Positions 56,358-64,000 of a DNA stretch of 64,000 nucleotides are shown in pieces (the first letter of the stretch is position 1; the number at the start of each line of letters is the position of its first letter). The notes beneath the pieces are model-generated. The model ran no database searches and was not told the DNA's origin. It was given only the letters and a program-made list of their open reading frames with translations. Source of the DNA: Caldicellulosiruptor danielii (GTDB lineage Bacteria; Bacillota; Thermoanaerobacteria; Caldicellulosiruptorales; Caldicellulosiruptoraceae); assembly GCF_034343125.1 (NCBI RefSeq), contig NZ_CP139957.1:1854001-1918000 (forward strand). Reading direction: 5' to 3'. The translations under genes were made by a program, and so were the position numbers.

Positions 56358-59270
56358 ACTGCTCAGCTTCACAAACTTGAATGTTACATTGCTTGCTCCT
56401 ATCTGTGCCCAGTCTGATATCGCACTCTGTGCCCTGTCCCCATCTACTGTGTACCAGTACCTTATCGTTACCCTGCTCAAATCTATACTACTGCTTCCAG
56501 TGTTCACTACCTTCAACCACGGCCTTATTGTGTTTGTCGTGCTGTTCGTCTCCTTGTTAGCATACAATACCTTTATCTGCCCGCTTGTCGCAGGTGTGCT
56601 AATAGGTGTCGGCGTCGGTGTTGGTGTTGGAGTCGGTGTTGGTGTTACTGTCGGTGTCGGTATCGGTGTTGCTGTTGGTGCTGGTGCAGGTGTCGCTCCA
56701 CTCGGCTCCTGACCCCATACCAGCACACCATCTATATACGCCGTTACCTTCACATTCTCTCCATAACTCGTCATGCTCTGTAACCATGACCAGTCATTCC
56801 CCTGATTGTAATTGCTCCAGTCACTCTTGTTAAACCTTATCTGTATCTCTCCTGTGTCCTTCCCAGGCTGCAATTGCCCCGCTCCACTCTTAAATCCTAT
56901 CTCCAAGTAATAGTCCGCTCCACTTACGCTACTGCTCAGCTTCACAAACTTGAATGTTACATTGCTTGCTCCTATCTGTGCCCAGTCTGATATCGCACTC
57001 TGTGCCCTGTCCCCATCTACTGTGTACCAGTACCTTATCGTTACCCTGCTCAAATCTATACTACTGCTTCCAGTGTTCACTACCTTCAACCACGGCCTTA
57101 TCGTGTTTGTCGTGCTGTTCGTCTCCTTGTTAGCATACAGTACCTTTATCTGCCCGCTTGTCGCAGGTGTGCTAATAGGTGTCGGCGTCGGTGTTGGTGT
57201 TGGAGTCGGTGTTGGTGTTACTGTCGGTGTCGGGGTTGGTGTCGGTGTTGAGGTTACTGTTGGTGTCGGTGTTGGAGTCGGTGTTGGTGTCGGGGTTACA
57301 CTTGCAGTTGGTGTTGGTGATACTCCAGATGTACCTGGCTCTTCACCCCATACCTTGACATCTCCATCATATAATGGTATATATTTTGTTTTAACAACTG
57401 AACCACTAGAAACTCCCTTTATATCTTGGAATGAATAGTCGTTGGAATTATCCCACTGCACATTCTGTGGCGCTGCAATTCTGAATTGAACTTCTTTCTT
57501 ATATTTGTCTTGGCCACCTGGATAAATCAATGTGCCAGTAAAATCTACTAAAATGTAGTATATATTCTTGCTTGCATCCCATTCATAAGGTCCACTTACT
57601 TTTGCACCTTGATTATAATTGGTACTCAATGTTAACTGATTAGGCGAATACCCAGCTTTAATTATTTCGCTCAGGTCAATAAAATACTTAAATTTGAGCT
57701 TATCTGTTGCTCTTGCGGGCCAACCACTCTGATTATTAACAATCGCCTTAATTTCAATAAAGTTTGTTCCAGAAGCATTTATACCAGCTTCAACAAAGAA
57801 CTCGTCATTTGTTGGTGTTTCAATGGCTTTGAAGTCAGGTATTGGATTTCCACCATATAATAAGTACATCTTTGCCAATGCACCAACAAATCCTGCGTTG
57901 TAGTCACAAGCTACCTCATTATTCACATAGTTGCTAATGTCATCTGTATAGCTATCATCAGAGCCTGGACCACCAACAAGCGCTCCATATAATGTATGTC
58001 TATGATATGAAGGTATACTCTGGCTGTCTGCCCATGAGCTATGAGCAGTTCTGTGATGTGGTCTCTTGGGCGGATTTGTACCAAATCCTACAACAAAACT
58101 TCTTCCGGTTGAACCCAATGCATAATCTATCTGGCTTTCTCCGAATTTTCTATATGTTTCTTTTTTGGTGCTTGGGCAACCAGACCAATCGCTATAAACA
58201 AATGCTAAAAACGCTGTAGTTGTTGCATATCTCAAAGAACCCCATTGATCAAGCCATGCTAATCCTTTCGGAGTATACTTTATCCTTTCGCCGTTGTACC
58301 CTGTAGTCCAGTAATCTAAGTGACTCTCAATAATTTGTTTGTAAGTATCCTTGCCGGTAATTTTTGCTAACAATAATGCTGCTCCATTGTGAACATCATC
58401 CCAGCAATGAGCCCACTTGTAGTCAATTGTGTTACTACCTGAAATTTTTGGCCAATTTTGAACATATGACTCAGCTTTTGTTAGATATGTTGAATCATTT
58501 GTTGCCAAATACAACCAAACTGCTGCCCAAGAAAGCTCATCATAGAAACCGCTCCATGAATTATAATATCCATTTGCTGCCGTGTAACCAGAATCGCTTT
58601 TTGTCACTTCTGCAAACTCATATAAATCTTTTGCATGTTGCAGATATGTTGCTGCTTTAGTCGGATTTCTGTCTTTTAAAACAATTGAAGCTGCTGCTAA
58701 GGAAGCTGCTGTCTCTGCTACTACCGCAGAACCTGGACTGCTCTGGGTGACCTTAAATGAAGGTCTCTCCATTTGCATAACCTCAGCAGGACCCCACCAT
58801 GCATGATCTTTACTTCCATCTCCAACCTGGTAATAGTATACATATTTGCTTGGATGACATTTTACAAAATAATCGTTAACCCACTCGATTTGGTTTAAGA
58901 TATGTTCTAATTGGCCACTCTTAACAAACGCGTCTTTGTACTCGTATACTGCCCATGACAACATTGTGCCAGTATACGACATTGGAAGGTTAAATTTGAC
59001 ATGATCACCTGCATCGAACCATCCACCAGTTAGATCAAGTCCATTGTCTTGACCATCCTTTAATGCTGAATCACCACGCCAGTTGTTTCGTACCCAACTA
59101 GGAAGTTTACCAGACATCTGAAATTCGTAAAACATGATAGCTTTTTGTAAAGCTTCTCCATAGTTAAACGAACCAGCTCGAACCTCCTGCCATGGTTTAA
59201 CCCCATATACCACTCCCAAAACAAATATAAAGATTACAACCATGGCAATAATTCTTCTGTAACGCTTCAT
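54039..59270 (-). CDS. celA: CelA-type GH9-CBM3c-CBM3b-CBM3b-GH48 cellulase
   Basis: A 1743-residue secreted multimodular cellulase, close to the length of C. bescii CelA. Signal 1-33; GH9 ~34-480 with [19 protein letters not shown] (catalytic Asp pair) and [10 protein letters not shown] (acid Glu); CBM3c ~485-640; CBM3b ~698-855 and ~888-1046; Pro/Thr linkers; GH48 ~1112-1743 with [13 protein letters not shown]. It couples endo-processive GH9 with reducing-end exo GH48 and is the main enzyme for crystalline cellulose in this genus. It is first in the GDL run. A promoter (59309-59337) lies close upstream, and a c-di-GMP riboswitch with its own promoter lies further upstream. Leader GAGGGGGTTAG before ATG. 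Confidence 0.95.
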   Translation of the reverse strand: MKRYRRIIAMVVIFIFVLGVVYGVKPWQEVRAGSFNYGEALQKAIMFYEFQMSGKLPSWVRNNWRGDSALKDGQDNGLDLTGGWFDAGDHVKFNLPMSYTGTMLSWAVYEYKDAFVKSGQLEHILNQIEWVNDYFVKCHPSKYVYYYQVGDGSKDHAWWGPAEVMQMERPSFKVTQSSPGSAVVAETAASLAAASIVLKDRNPTKAATYLQHAKDLYEFAEVTKSDSGYTAANGYYNSWSGFYDELSWAAVWLYLATNDSTYLTKAESYVQNWPKISGSNTIDYKWAHCWDDVHNGAALLLAKITGKDTYKQIIESHLDYWTTGYNGERIKYTPKGLAWLDQWGSLRYATTTAFLAFVYSDWSGCPSTKKETYRKFGESQIDYALGSTGRSFVVGFGTNPPKRPHHRTAHSSWADSQSIPSYHRHTLYGALVGGPGSDDSYTDDISNYVNNEVACDYNAGFVGALAKMYLLYGGNPIPDFKAIETPTNDEFFVEAGINASGTNFIEIKAIVNNQSGWPARATDKLKFKYFIDLSEIIKAGYSPNQLTLSTNYNQGAKVSGPYEWDASKNIYYILVDFTGTLIYPGGQDKYKKEVQFRIAAPQNVQWDNSNDYSFQDIKGVSSGSVVKTKYIPLYDGDVKVWGEEPGTSGVSPTPTASVTPTPTPTPTPTPTVTSTPTPTPTPTVTPTPTPTPTPTPTPISTPATSGQIKVLYANKETNSTTNTIRPWLKVVNTGSSSIDLSRVTIRYWYTVDGDRAQSAISDWAQIGASNVTFKFVKLSSSVSGADYYLEIGFKSGAGQLQPGKDTGEIQIRFNKSDWSNYNQGNDWSWLQSMTSYGENVKVTAYIDGVLVWGQEPSGATPAPAPTATPIPTPTVTPTPTPTPTPTPTPISTPATSGQIKVLYANKETNSTTNTIRPWLKVVNTGSSSIDLSRVTIRYWYTVDGDRAQSAISDWAQIGASNVTFKFVKLSSSVSGADYYLEIGFKSGAGQLQPGKDTGEIQIRFNKSDWSNYNQGNDWSWLQSMTSYGENVKVTAYIDGVLVWGQEPSGATPAPAPTATPTPTPTVTATPTPTPTPTPAPTPTPTPTPTPSPTVTPTPTVTVAPTPTPSGTPSGLGEYGQRFMWLWNKIHDPANGYFNQDGIPYHSVETLICEAPDYGHLTTSEAFSYYVWLEAVYGKLTGDWSKFKTAWDTLEKYMIPSAEDQPMRSYDPNKPATYAGEWETPDKYPSPLEFNVPVGKDPLHNELVSTYGSTLMYGMHWLMDVDNWYGYGKRGDGVSRASFINTFQRGPEESVWETVPHPSWEEFKWGGPNGFLDLFIKDQNYSKQWRYTNAPDADARAIQATYWAKEWAKEQGKFNEISSYVAKAAKMGDYLRYAMFDKYFKPLGCQDKNAAGGTGYDSAHYLLSWYYAWGGALDGAWSWKIGCSHAHFGYQNPMAAWALANDSDMKPKSPNGASDWAKSLKRQIEFYRWLQSAEGAIAGGATNSWNGRYEKYPAGTATFYGMAYEPNPVYRDPGSNTWFGFQAWSMQRVAEYYYVTGDKDAGALLEKWVSWIKSVVKLNSDGTFAIPSTLDWSGQPDTWNGTYTGNPNLHVKVVDYGTDLGITASLANALLYYSAATKKYGVFDEEAKNLAKELLDRMWKLYRDEKGLSAPEKRADYKRFFEQEVYIPAGWTGKMPNGDVIKSGVKFIDIRSKYKQDPDWPKLEAAYKSGQVPEFRYHRFWAQCDIAIANATYEILFGNQ

Positions 59271-59308
59271 AAATCTCTAACCCCCTCATTCAATTTATTT
59301 CAGTTTTA

Positions 59309-59337
59309 ATTATATAACTAAAATGCGTATAAGCCAA
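59309..59337 (-). promoter_or_regulatory. candidate celA-proximal promoter
   Basis: TTGGCT (-35, four of six) and perfect TATAAT (-10), spaced 17 bases, about 40 bases before the celA ATG. It would allow celA expression independent of the upstream riboswitch. Confidence 0.6.
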
Positions 59338-59629
59338 TTGATTTTTTTTGTCTAATTTGTTTGTTTAATTGTCAAAAATGCAGTACACCCTATATACTTT
59401 CTGTTCCTTAGATGCGCTTATATTTCTGATATTTCTTTTTATTGTAAAATTATAGCACAAATGTTTCTAATAATTTGTATTTTTTTGCCCTATTGGAGGT
59501 CAAAAAAATACAACATGATATTTAGTTTCTAAATGAAAACTAAACAAATTTGTTCTATGTAGAAATAATTGTTATATTTTATTGATTAAATTAGGAAGTG
59601 AATAAAACTTTTTTTTGATTATACAAAGT

Positions 59630-59666
59630 TAAATATTGGCTGCCGAGCAATGGCAGCCAATATTTA
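59630..59666. repeat. 15-bp perfect inverted repeat in the celA leader
   Basis: Arms TAAATATTGGCTGCC and exact complement with a 7-base loop. No T-tract follows on either strand, so it is either an RNA structure or an operator-like site. It lies between riboswitch terminator and celA promoter. Confidence 0.6.
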
Positions 59667-59775
59667 ATGTAAGATATGTTAAAAGAGGGGGTTAGGGGAT
59701 AGCTTTCTTCAGCGTTACAGAAGAATATACATGAATTTAGAATAACTTAATTTCTTTTAAATTTTTCATATATAC

Positions 59776-59810
59776 TAAAAAAAAACGGCGTCTTGCCAGA
59801 CGCCGTTTTC
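59776..59810 (-). terminator. strong terminator directly after the celA-upstream riboswitch
   Basis: On the minus strand AACGGCGTC and GACGCCGTT surround a 6-base loop, followed by at least eight U. It is the expression platform of the riboswitch at 59838-59936. Confidence 0.9.
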
Positions 59811-59837
59811 AACCACTCCTCAAGTATTTCACACCTC

Positions 59838-59936
59838 GAGTAGTTTCGGCAGCCTGGCAACCATAGGAAGTTTTTCTTCCGACAGGCCCATGGCTTTGCG
59901 CCCCTGCCTTTCGACAGGTTTGCCTTTTCGACTACC
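59838..59936 (-). ncRNA. cyclic di-GMP-I riboswitch (GEMM) upstream of celA
   Basis: On the minus strand: GGCAAACC, CGAAAG tetraloop, GGGGCGCAAAGCCATGGG, variable hairpin, GCCAGGCTGCCGAA, closed by P1 (GTAGT/ACTAC). The core is nearly identical to the element at 4112-4225. A consensus promoter lies ~45 bases upstream and a strong terminator ~30 bases downstream. The next gene in this direction is celA, ~505 bases after the terminator. The released P1 strand ACTACTC could pair with GAGTGGT just before the terminator, a possible alternative structure. Confidence 0.92.
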
Positions 59937-59981
59937 CACTTTCTATTCAATTTTTCTATATTTTATCTTTTTATATAAGGA

Positions 59982-60010
59982 ATTATATCATTAACTCAGT
60001 AATTTGTCAA
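59982..60010 (-). promoter_or_regulatory. perfect sigma-A promoter for the celA-upstream riboswitch
   Basis: TTGACA (plus 60005-60010) and TATAAT (plus 59982-59987) with 17-base spacing on the minus strand, a full consensus match, placing the start of transcription just before the aptamer. Confidence 0.88.
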
Positions 60011-60815
60011 CTACTTTTTCAACTTGGACCTCGAATAGGTGTGAAGATATTTACCACAGCGAAAGAATGTGCGAAAATAGTGAGGAGAAGGTCATAAAAA
60101 GAATAGAGGCTGCCTCCATCCCCACATGAATATAATTAGAAAGTGTAATCTCCCATTCAAAAGAAACATTCAAAAACTACCAGGATGAGAGGACAGTTGC
60201 CTGTGTATGTTATTATACCAAATCCATAAACTCAAGAATCTTTTTAAAAACAAGAAAAGTATTTCGAAAAGTGACAGGTAGAAAATAACAAAAGCATATT
60301 TAAAACTTCTAAAAAATTAGGTATATTAAAAACACTCTGTAAGAAAAGCTATATATTGTCCTTCTGAGGATAAGTCCAAAAAACTTTCTTCTGACCTCGA
60401 AAATCTCATTATTGAAAAACCTATAAGAACTCCCATAGAAAATATAGGCATTTATCCTTTCTATCTTTTCAGAAAATGTAGTATCAAAATAACCAAAAAT
60501 ACGATAAAATTTATTCTCAAACGAAATGCTGTTCCCTGGAAAAAAAAAGATTGTGTAAAAGTAGGTCTATATAATAATCTTTCATTCTATTTTTTATGTT
60601 GAACTTTGGTGCATAATAATTAAACAATGATAACTTCAAAAGATGAAAACGAACATATAAAAATATAATTTAGCTTGCAAAGAATAAAAAAAGATATATA
60701 TAGTAACAAGTGCAATATTTGCAGCTAACCTTCAGTACACCACTAATTGCTTTTAGTTTATGTTTATATTTCGGGTTTCTTGAATATTGTCACCGTAATT
60801 CTCGCAAATGTAAAA
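60011..60815. other. decayed region without intact gene
   Basis: No complete gene. About 60335-60600 (plus) reads as a ~85-codon open stretch in one frame with plausible composition (KSKKLSSDLENLIIEKPI, IENIGIYPFYLFRK) but no start, suggesting a gene remnant of unknown family. Confidence 0.35.
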
Positions 60816-60892
60816 AATGAACGGGAGGACACCATTCGCAAAGTTTTTAATTAAAAACTTTGGTCTCCTCCCCTCAATTCATTTTCCTATTT
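60811..60892 (-). terminator. terminator of the NHL-repeat gene
   Basis: Long imperfect hairpin. Outer arms AATGAACGGGAGGAC (60816-60830) and its near-complement (60863-60883) enclose an inner palindrome AAAGTTTTTAATTAAAAACTTT. A U-run follows on the minus strand. Confidence 0.7.
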
Positions 60893-60988
60893 CAGTATGC
60901 ATGGTAAACACAAGTCTTCAACATATAACAATTTTAATCATTTAATAATTTAATCATTTTCTTAGAGAAAACCATTACTTGCGCTTCA

Positions 60989-61912
60989 TTATTTGTTAAA
61001 CACAATTTTCACTATTCTGCTGTTATACGTATCTGCAACTATAATATTCCCTTTTAAGTCAAAACACACACCAGTTGGATAATTCAAATTGAATTTGTTT
61101 TTCTCATTTTTGCCCCAAGTATAAGCTTTTCTCATCTTTGTAGAATATAAAATAACTCGATGGTAATCAGTATCCGTGATAGCGATATTCACGCCACTCT
61201 GATCTATTGCAATACCTAATGGGTGATGAAGTTTAAAATAATTGCCTATTTTGTTATATATATTTACTACATTACCTTTCTGGTTTATAACAACAACCCT
61301 ATTGTTTCCACTATCAGCTACATATAGATTTCCAGCTGGATCCACAGCAATACCGCGAGGGAAGTTCAATTTATCTCCTTTTATATTTAATTTTGTTATT
61401 TCAGACACAAATTGCCCTTTACTGTTGTATTTAACAATTTTACTTAGTGAATAATCACTAACATATATATAACCTTTTCTATCTACAGCAATTCCCATAG
61501 GAGTCTGTAATTTACCGCGTTTTACTTTAACTTTTTCCCATGAAGCAAGCCACTTACCATCTGGTGATAACTTTACTAATCTTGAATTTCCAGTATCTGC
61601 TACATATATATTGCCATTCTTATCGCAGGTAACTGCTGCAGGGTATGAAAACTGATTTTTCTGATTACCCTTCATTCCAATTGAAAAAACTTTCTTACCA
61701 GTAGGATCAAATTTCATTATTCTGCAATTATCTGTATCAGCTACAATTATAAACCCCTTTGAATCAACTGCCACGCTGTTTGGCAAACGCAAAACCTCAT
61801 TTTTGCCCTTAGATGGTATAATTTGGCTCACACTTGCAAATGCAAAAACTGATGTTAGCAAAATAGTTACGCATACAAATAAATACATAGTGACAAAAAT
61901 AAGTCTTTTCAT
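60989..61912 (-). CDS. secreted NHL-repeat (six-bladed propeller) protein
   Basis: A 307-residue protein with a signal peptide (~1-27, cleavage after FAFA) and about five to six NHL repeats of ~45 residues: PNSVAVDSKGFIIVADTDNCRIMKFD, PAAVTCDKNGNIYVADTGNSRLVKL, PMGIAVDRKGYIYVSDYSLSKIVKY, PRGIAVDPAGNLYVADSGNNRVVVI, PTGVCFDLKGNIIVADTYNSRIVKI. NHL propellers bind proteins, peptides or sugars. No catalytic residues are evident, so a surface binding or scaffold role is the best guess. It is a single-gene unit with its own terminator; AGAGAGGGGGT precedes the ATG. An IS remnant lies directly upstream. Confidence 0.85.
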   Translation of the reverse strand: MKRLIFVTMYLFVCVTILLTSVFAFASVSQIIPSKGKNEVLRLPNSVAVDSKGFIIVADTDNCRIMKFDPTGKKVFSIGMKGNQKNQFSYPAAVTCDKNGNIYVADTGNSRLVKLSPDGKWLASWEKVKVKRGKLQTPMGIAVDRKGYIYVSDYSLSKIVKYNSKGQFVSEITKLNIKGDKLNFPRGIAVDPAGNLYVADSGNNRVVVINQKGNVVNIYNKIGNYFKLHHPLGIAIDQSGVNIAITDTDYHRVILYSTKMRKAYTWGKNEKNKFNLNYPTGVCFDLKGNIIVADTYNSRIVKIVFNK

Positions 61913-61950
61913 TTTATATATACCCCCTCTCTCAAATATAATATAATTTA

Positions 61951-62560
61951 GCCACTTGCAAAAACGCTCAAAATGAGCGTTTCCACACTATTTTGAAATT
62001 TTTGATAAACTTCCTTTATCTTGCAGATAGTCCAAACATAAACTATTGATAAAGATGAGTATAACAAAATATTCAAAAATCAAACCAAAAGCTTTCTTTC
62101 TAAGGACTTTATGAGCTGTTAAAAATATTTATCTCAACAGTTCTCATTTCTTACTTGCCTACTTCAGCAACTTCCTCGACATTCTTAAACTCATTCTCTA
62201 ATCTTTTCCGAAGCTTTCTAAAGCTACTCTGATAACCGTTAATAATTTTCATTAGAGCTTATCCTTTGAGTTTCCTTCGCTCAATAATTACTTTACTTAG
62301 TTTATTTTGGATATATTTTGCAACTTCGTACATGATGTATTTTTAATAACTGAAATTTACATTTTATGAATGACTGAATCCCAAACGACTGCATAAGTAA
62401 AGCTCATCTGTCAGCTTAGGTACTAGCAAATAAATGCCAACTGTTATTGGAAAACTAAAGATGTATACCTTCCTAATAGTTTTGAAATTTTTCATAAGTA
62501 CAAATTAACACTACCTTTACTTCTGCTCTGGAATAATAAGCAAAACATTCTGCAGATATC
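61951..62560 (+). mobile_element. decayed IS copy related to 18548-20220
   Basis: Starts with TTGCAAAAACGCTCA..TGAGCG as in the element at 18548, followed by a recognisable but mutated leader and transposase start (ATATTCAAAAATCAAA against ATGTTCAAAAGCCAAA, then GGACTTTATGAGC against GAACTCTATGAGC). The right boundary is not visible. No intact transposase. Confidence 0.6.
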
Positions 62561-63600
62561 ATACATTTTTTGAATTTGACTATAAAATTTACTAACGTTT
62601 GATTGTGAATATTGAAATTAATAGTCTGTCACATTCAATCTTCTTCACTTTCAACTTTGATGAGAAATCATTTGATAAAAACATTTTTCATAGCCTTACA
62701 GCAAAGATTGTACTTATATATTTTTCATAAATATTGTTAACTGCTACACGTAATAATAAGATATCTCTTGCTGTCAGCAGTGAAAATAAACTTCTGAATA
62801 TCAATAAAATTACTAAAAATACTGACAATTTTGAATACTCGTCAAAATATAATATCCTCTCGCAATTGTTAAATGATCGGAAATCGGCAAGATTTAATTT
62901 GTCAAAAACAAAGTTAGTATGGACAAATATTTTAATAAAGTTTGAATTCAGCACCAATTAAAGGTCATCAATTCCCTGAAACTACTTTGAGTAAACGTAA
63001 TAATCAACTTTCTCGTATTACTATCTTTTTACAAGCAAACTATAGAATAAATAACTCTTCTCAAATAAAATTCCCACTAACAAATCAATAGTCAAATCCT
63101 CGTCTGAGTAGCTTAATATTTTTTTACTTTTTAGTCCTGATTATCTTTACAAAATTTTCCGCTACTTTCTTCACAATGTGTAGTATGACTAACTATATGT
63201 ACTTTATCAAATTTTATTAAAATTTTGTTACAGTGTCAAGAGACTTAAGAAAAAGGATGTGCTTATTCGTTGTAAAATAAAATTCAGTATACCCCCAAAA
63301 AAATCGTGTTCATAACTTATAATAATAATACCACAAAAAATAAAATTTAAACACCAAAGTGAACAAAAAGTGGTATTATAAAAAACTGTATGAACTAAGC
63401 AGAGGAGCAAATGTAATATTATACGAAGTAATTCAAAAGAAAATTCTTAGTTAAAAGCTGATCTAAATACACTCGAAAAAAGTTTTTATAAAGATAGGTA
63501 AAGCCATGCATAAAAACTAAACAACCTGTATCGGATATAGTAAATTTTTAATTCTATAATTTCCAAAAAATAAGGCATAGTTTTTATTAATTCTTTTGTA
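62561..63600. other. gene-free AT-rich region
   Basis: Probably further decayed IS sequence. Short open stretches (e.g. 62734-62961 plus, 63228-63410 minus) lack ribosome-binding sites and recognisable products. No RNA gene or repeat array is seen. Confidence 0.45.
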
Positions 63601-64000
63601 CTATTTCACAATAATATTTCTTCTCATTACCCTATACAAAGTACCGCTTTGAATTGTATCCCTTCGGCTGGATATTGTTACAGGCGGAACATATCCAGTA
63701 CTATTTGTTACCTGATTCTGTATGAGTGAACTTGGCGAACCATATATTAAAGATACACCATCGAATGGATTTCCGTCTGAACTGTTTATATTAAGTGTAT
63801 TCCCTAAAGCAATTAATTGCCCATTTAATATTCTGGTACCTACTGAAACAGTAATGTTATTTCTTGCAAAAACATGTAATTGAAGTGGACTTGGAACTGG
63901 TGAAACACCCATACTTACTAATCTATTTTGAACCTCTACTTCAATTTCACCAGCATCACAATTTTCTCCAATAACTACAACCTGCGGAGGTGACTTGGAA
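63601..64000 (-). CDS. 3' end of an unrecognised, probably secreted protein
   Basis: The frame stays open from the right edge to the stop at 63601, about 132 residues. The visible part begins SPPQVVVIGENCDAGEIEVEVQ and is rich in Val, Ser, Asn, Gly and Thr with alternating polarity, suggesting beta-sheet repeats of an extracellular protein. It ends in a basic tail RVMRRNIIVK. I recognise no family. In C. bescii the tapirin (cellulose-binding) and type IV pilus genes lie just beyond celA, from memory, so this could belong to that block; that is a weak inference. The internal ATG at 63912 is not a real start, since the upstream frame is open. Confidence 0.55.
   Translation of the reverse strand, partial: SKSPPQVVVIGENCDAGEIEVEVQNRLVSMGVSPVPSPLQLHVFARNNITVSVGTRILNGQLIALGNTLNINSSDGNPFDGVSLIYGSPSSLIQNQVTNSTGYVPPVTISSRRDTIQSGTLYRVMRRNIIVK

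Noticed and set aside
8476-57438. Many plus-strand open frames of the type [12 protein letters not shown]...GVGVGVGV opposite the CBM3b modules and linkers
   Set aside because: They are the antisense of CBM3b and Thr-Pro linker codons, lack ribosome-binding sites, and recur wherever the cassette recurs.
59747-59950. Minus-strand open frame of 67 codons upstream of celA
   Set aside because: It runs through the c-di-GMP aptamer and its terminator; the sequence is RNA structure, not protein coding.
62688-62961. Overlapping open frames on both strands in the right-hand AT-rich region
   Set aside because: AT-rich chance frames in decayed DNA without start signals.
1-64000. tRNA or rRNA genes and an intact CRISPR array
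   Set aside because: Looked for by eye; none seen. A tRNA scan would settle this.

Overview
The window looks like the glucan degradation locus (GDL) of a Caldicellulosiruptor species (AT-rich, thermophilic, plant-biomass-degrading Firmicutes), followed by a pectinase cluster and a signalling block. The basis is recognition of the proteins: a CelA-type GH9-CBM3c-CBM3b-CBM3b-GH48 enzyme, several other giant two-catalytic-domain enzymes joined by Pro/Thr linkers, and a GT39 glycosyltransferase among them. A GH10-CBM3-GH12-GH48 enzyme is, as I recall, reported from C. danielii (strain Wai35.B1), so that species or a close relative is my best guess. This is from memory and was not checked.

Layout. 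(1) 1-7823, signalling block: start of an SLH-domain protein (minus strand); a three-gene plus-strand operon of a degenerate GAF-GGDEF protein, a metallo-beta-lactamase-fold protein and an intact GAF-GGDEF diguanylate cyclase; a small secreted protein (minus) behind a c-di-GMP-I riboswitch and terminator; and a zinc-ribbon/class III cyclase/ATPase/TPR protein split by a -1 frame change at an A-AAA-AAG heptamer. (2) 8223-18515, pectinase cluster, all minus: three identical tandem CBM66-PL9 genes, a CBM66-PL3 gene with the same 5' half, and PL11-CBM3b. (3) 18540-20220, a broken IS element. (4) 20734-23103, a membrane-bound AraC-type regulator. (5) 23490-59270, the GDL, all minus, in transcription order CelA; GH5-CBM3b2-GH44; GH10-CBM3b-GH12-GH48; CBM22x2-GH10-CBM3b2-GH5; GH9-CBM3c-CBM3b2-GH5; GT39; a second GT-C membrane protein; a WG-repeat protein; a PpiC-type foldase; GH74-CBM3b2-GH48. 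(6) 59271-64000: a second c-di-GMP-I riboswitch with a consensus promoter upstream of celA, an NHL-repeat protein, an IS remnant, decayed DNA, and the 3' end of an unrecognised gene.

How it works together: the secreted enzymes attack crystalline cellulose, xyloglucan, mannan, xylan and pectin. CBM3b modules anchor them on cellulose. The GT39 enzyme probably O-glycosylates the linkers, and the PpiC protein probably helps fold exported proteins. The AraC-type receptor probably senses an extracellular sugar cue. The two riboswitches and the GGDEF enzymes suggest that c-di-GMP also acts on this region.

The most notable points are the c-di-GMP riboswitch 5' of celA, the 2073-bp tandem triplication of the PL9 gene, near-identical GH48, GH5 and CBM3b cassettes shared by different genes, the GH12 insertion, the dnaX-like slippery site, and an unusual shared ribosome-binding leader (GAGGGGGTTAG).
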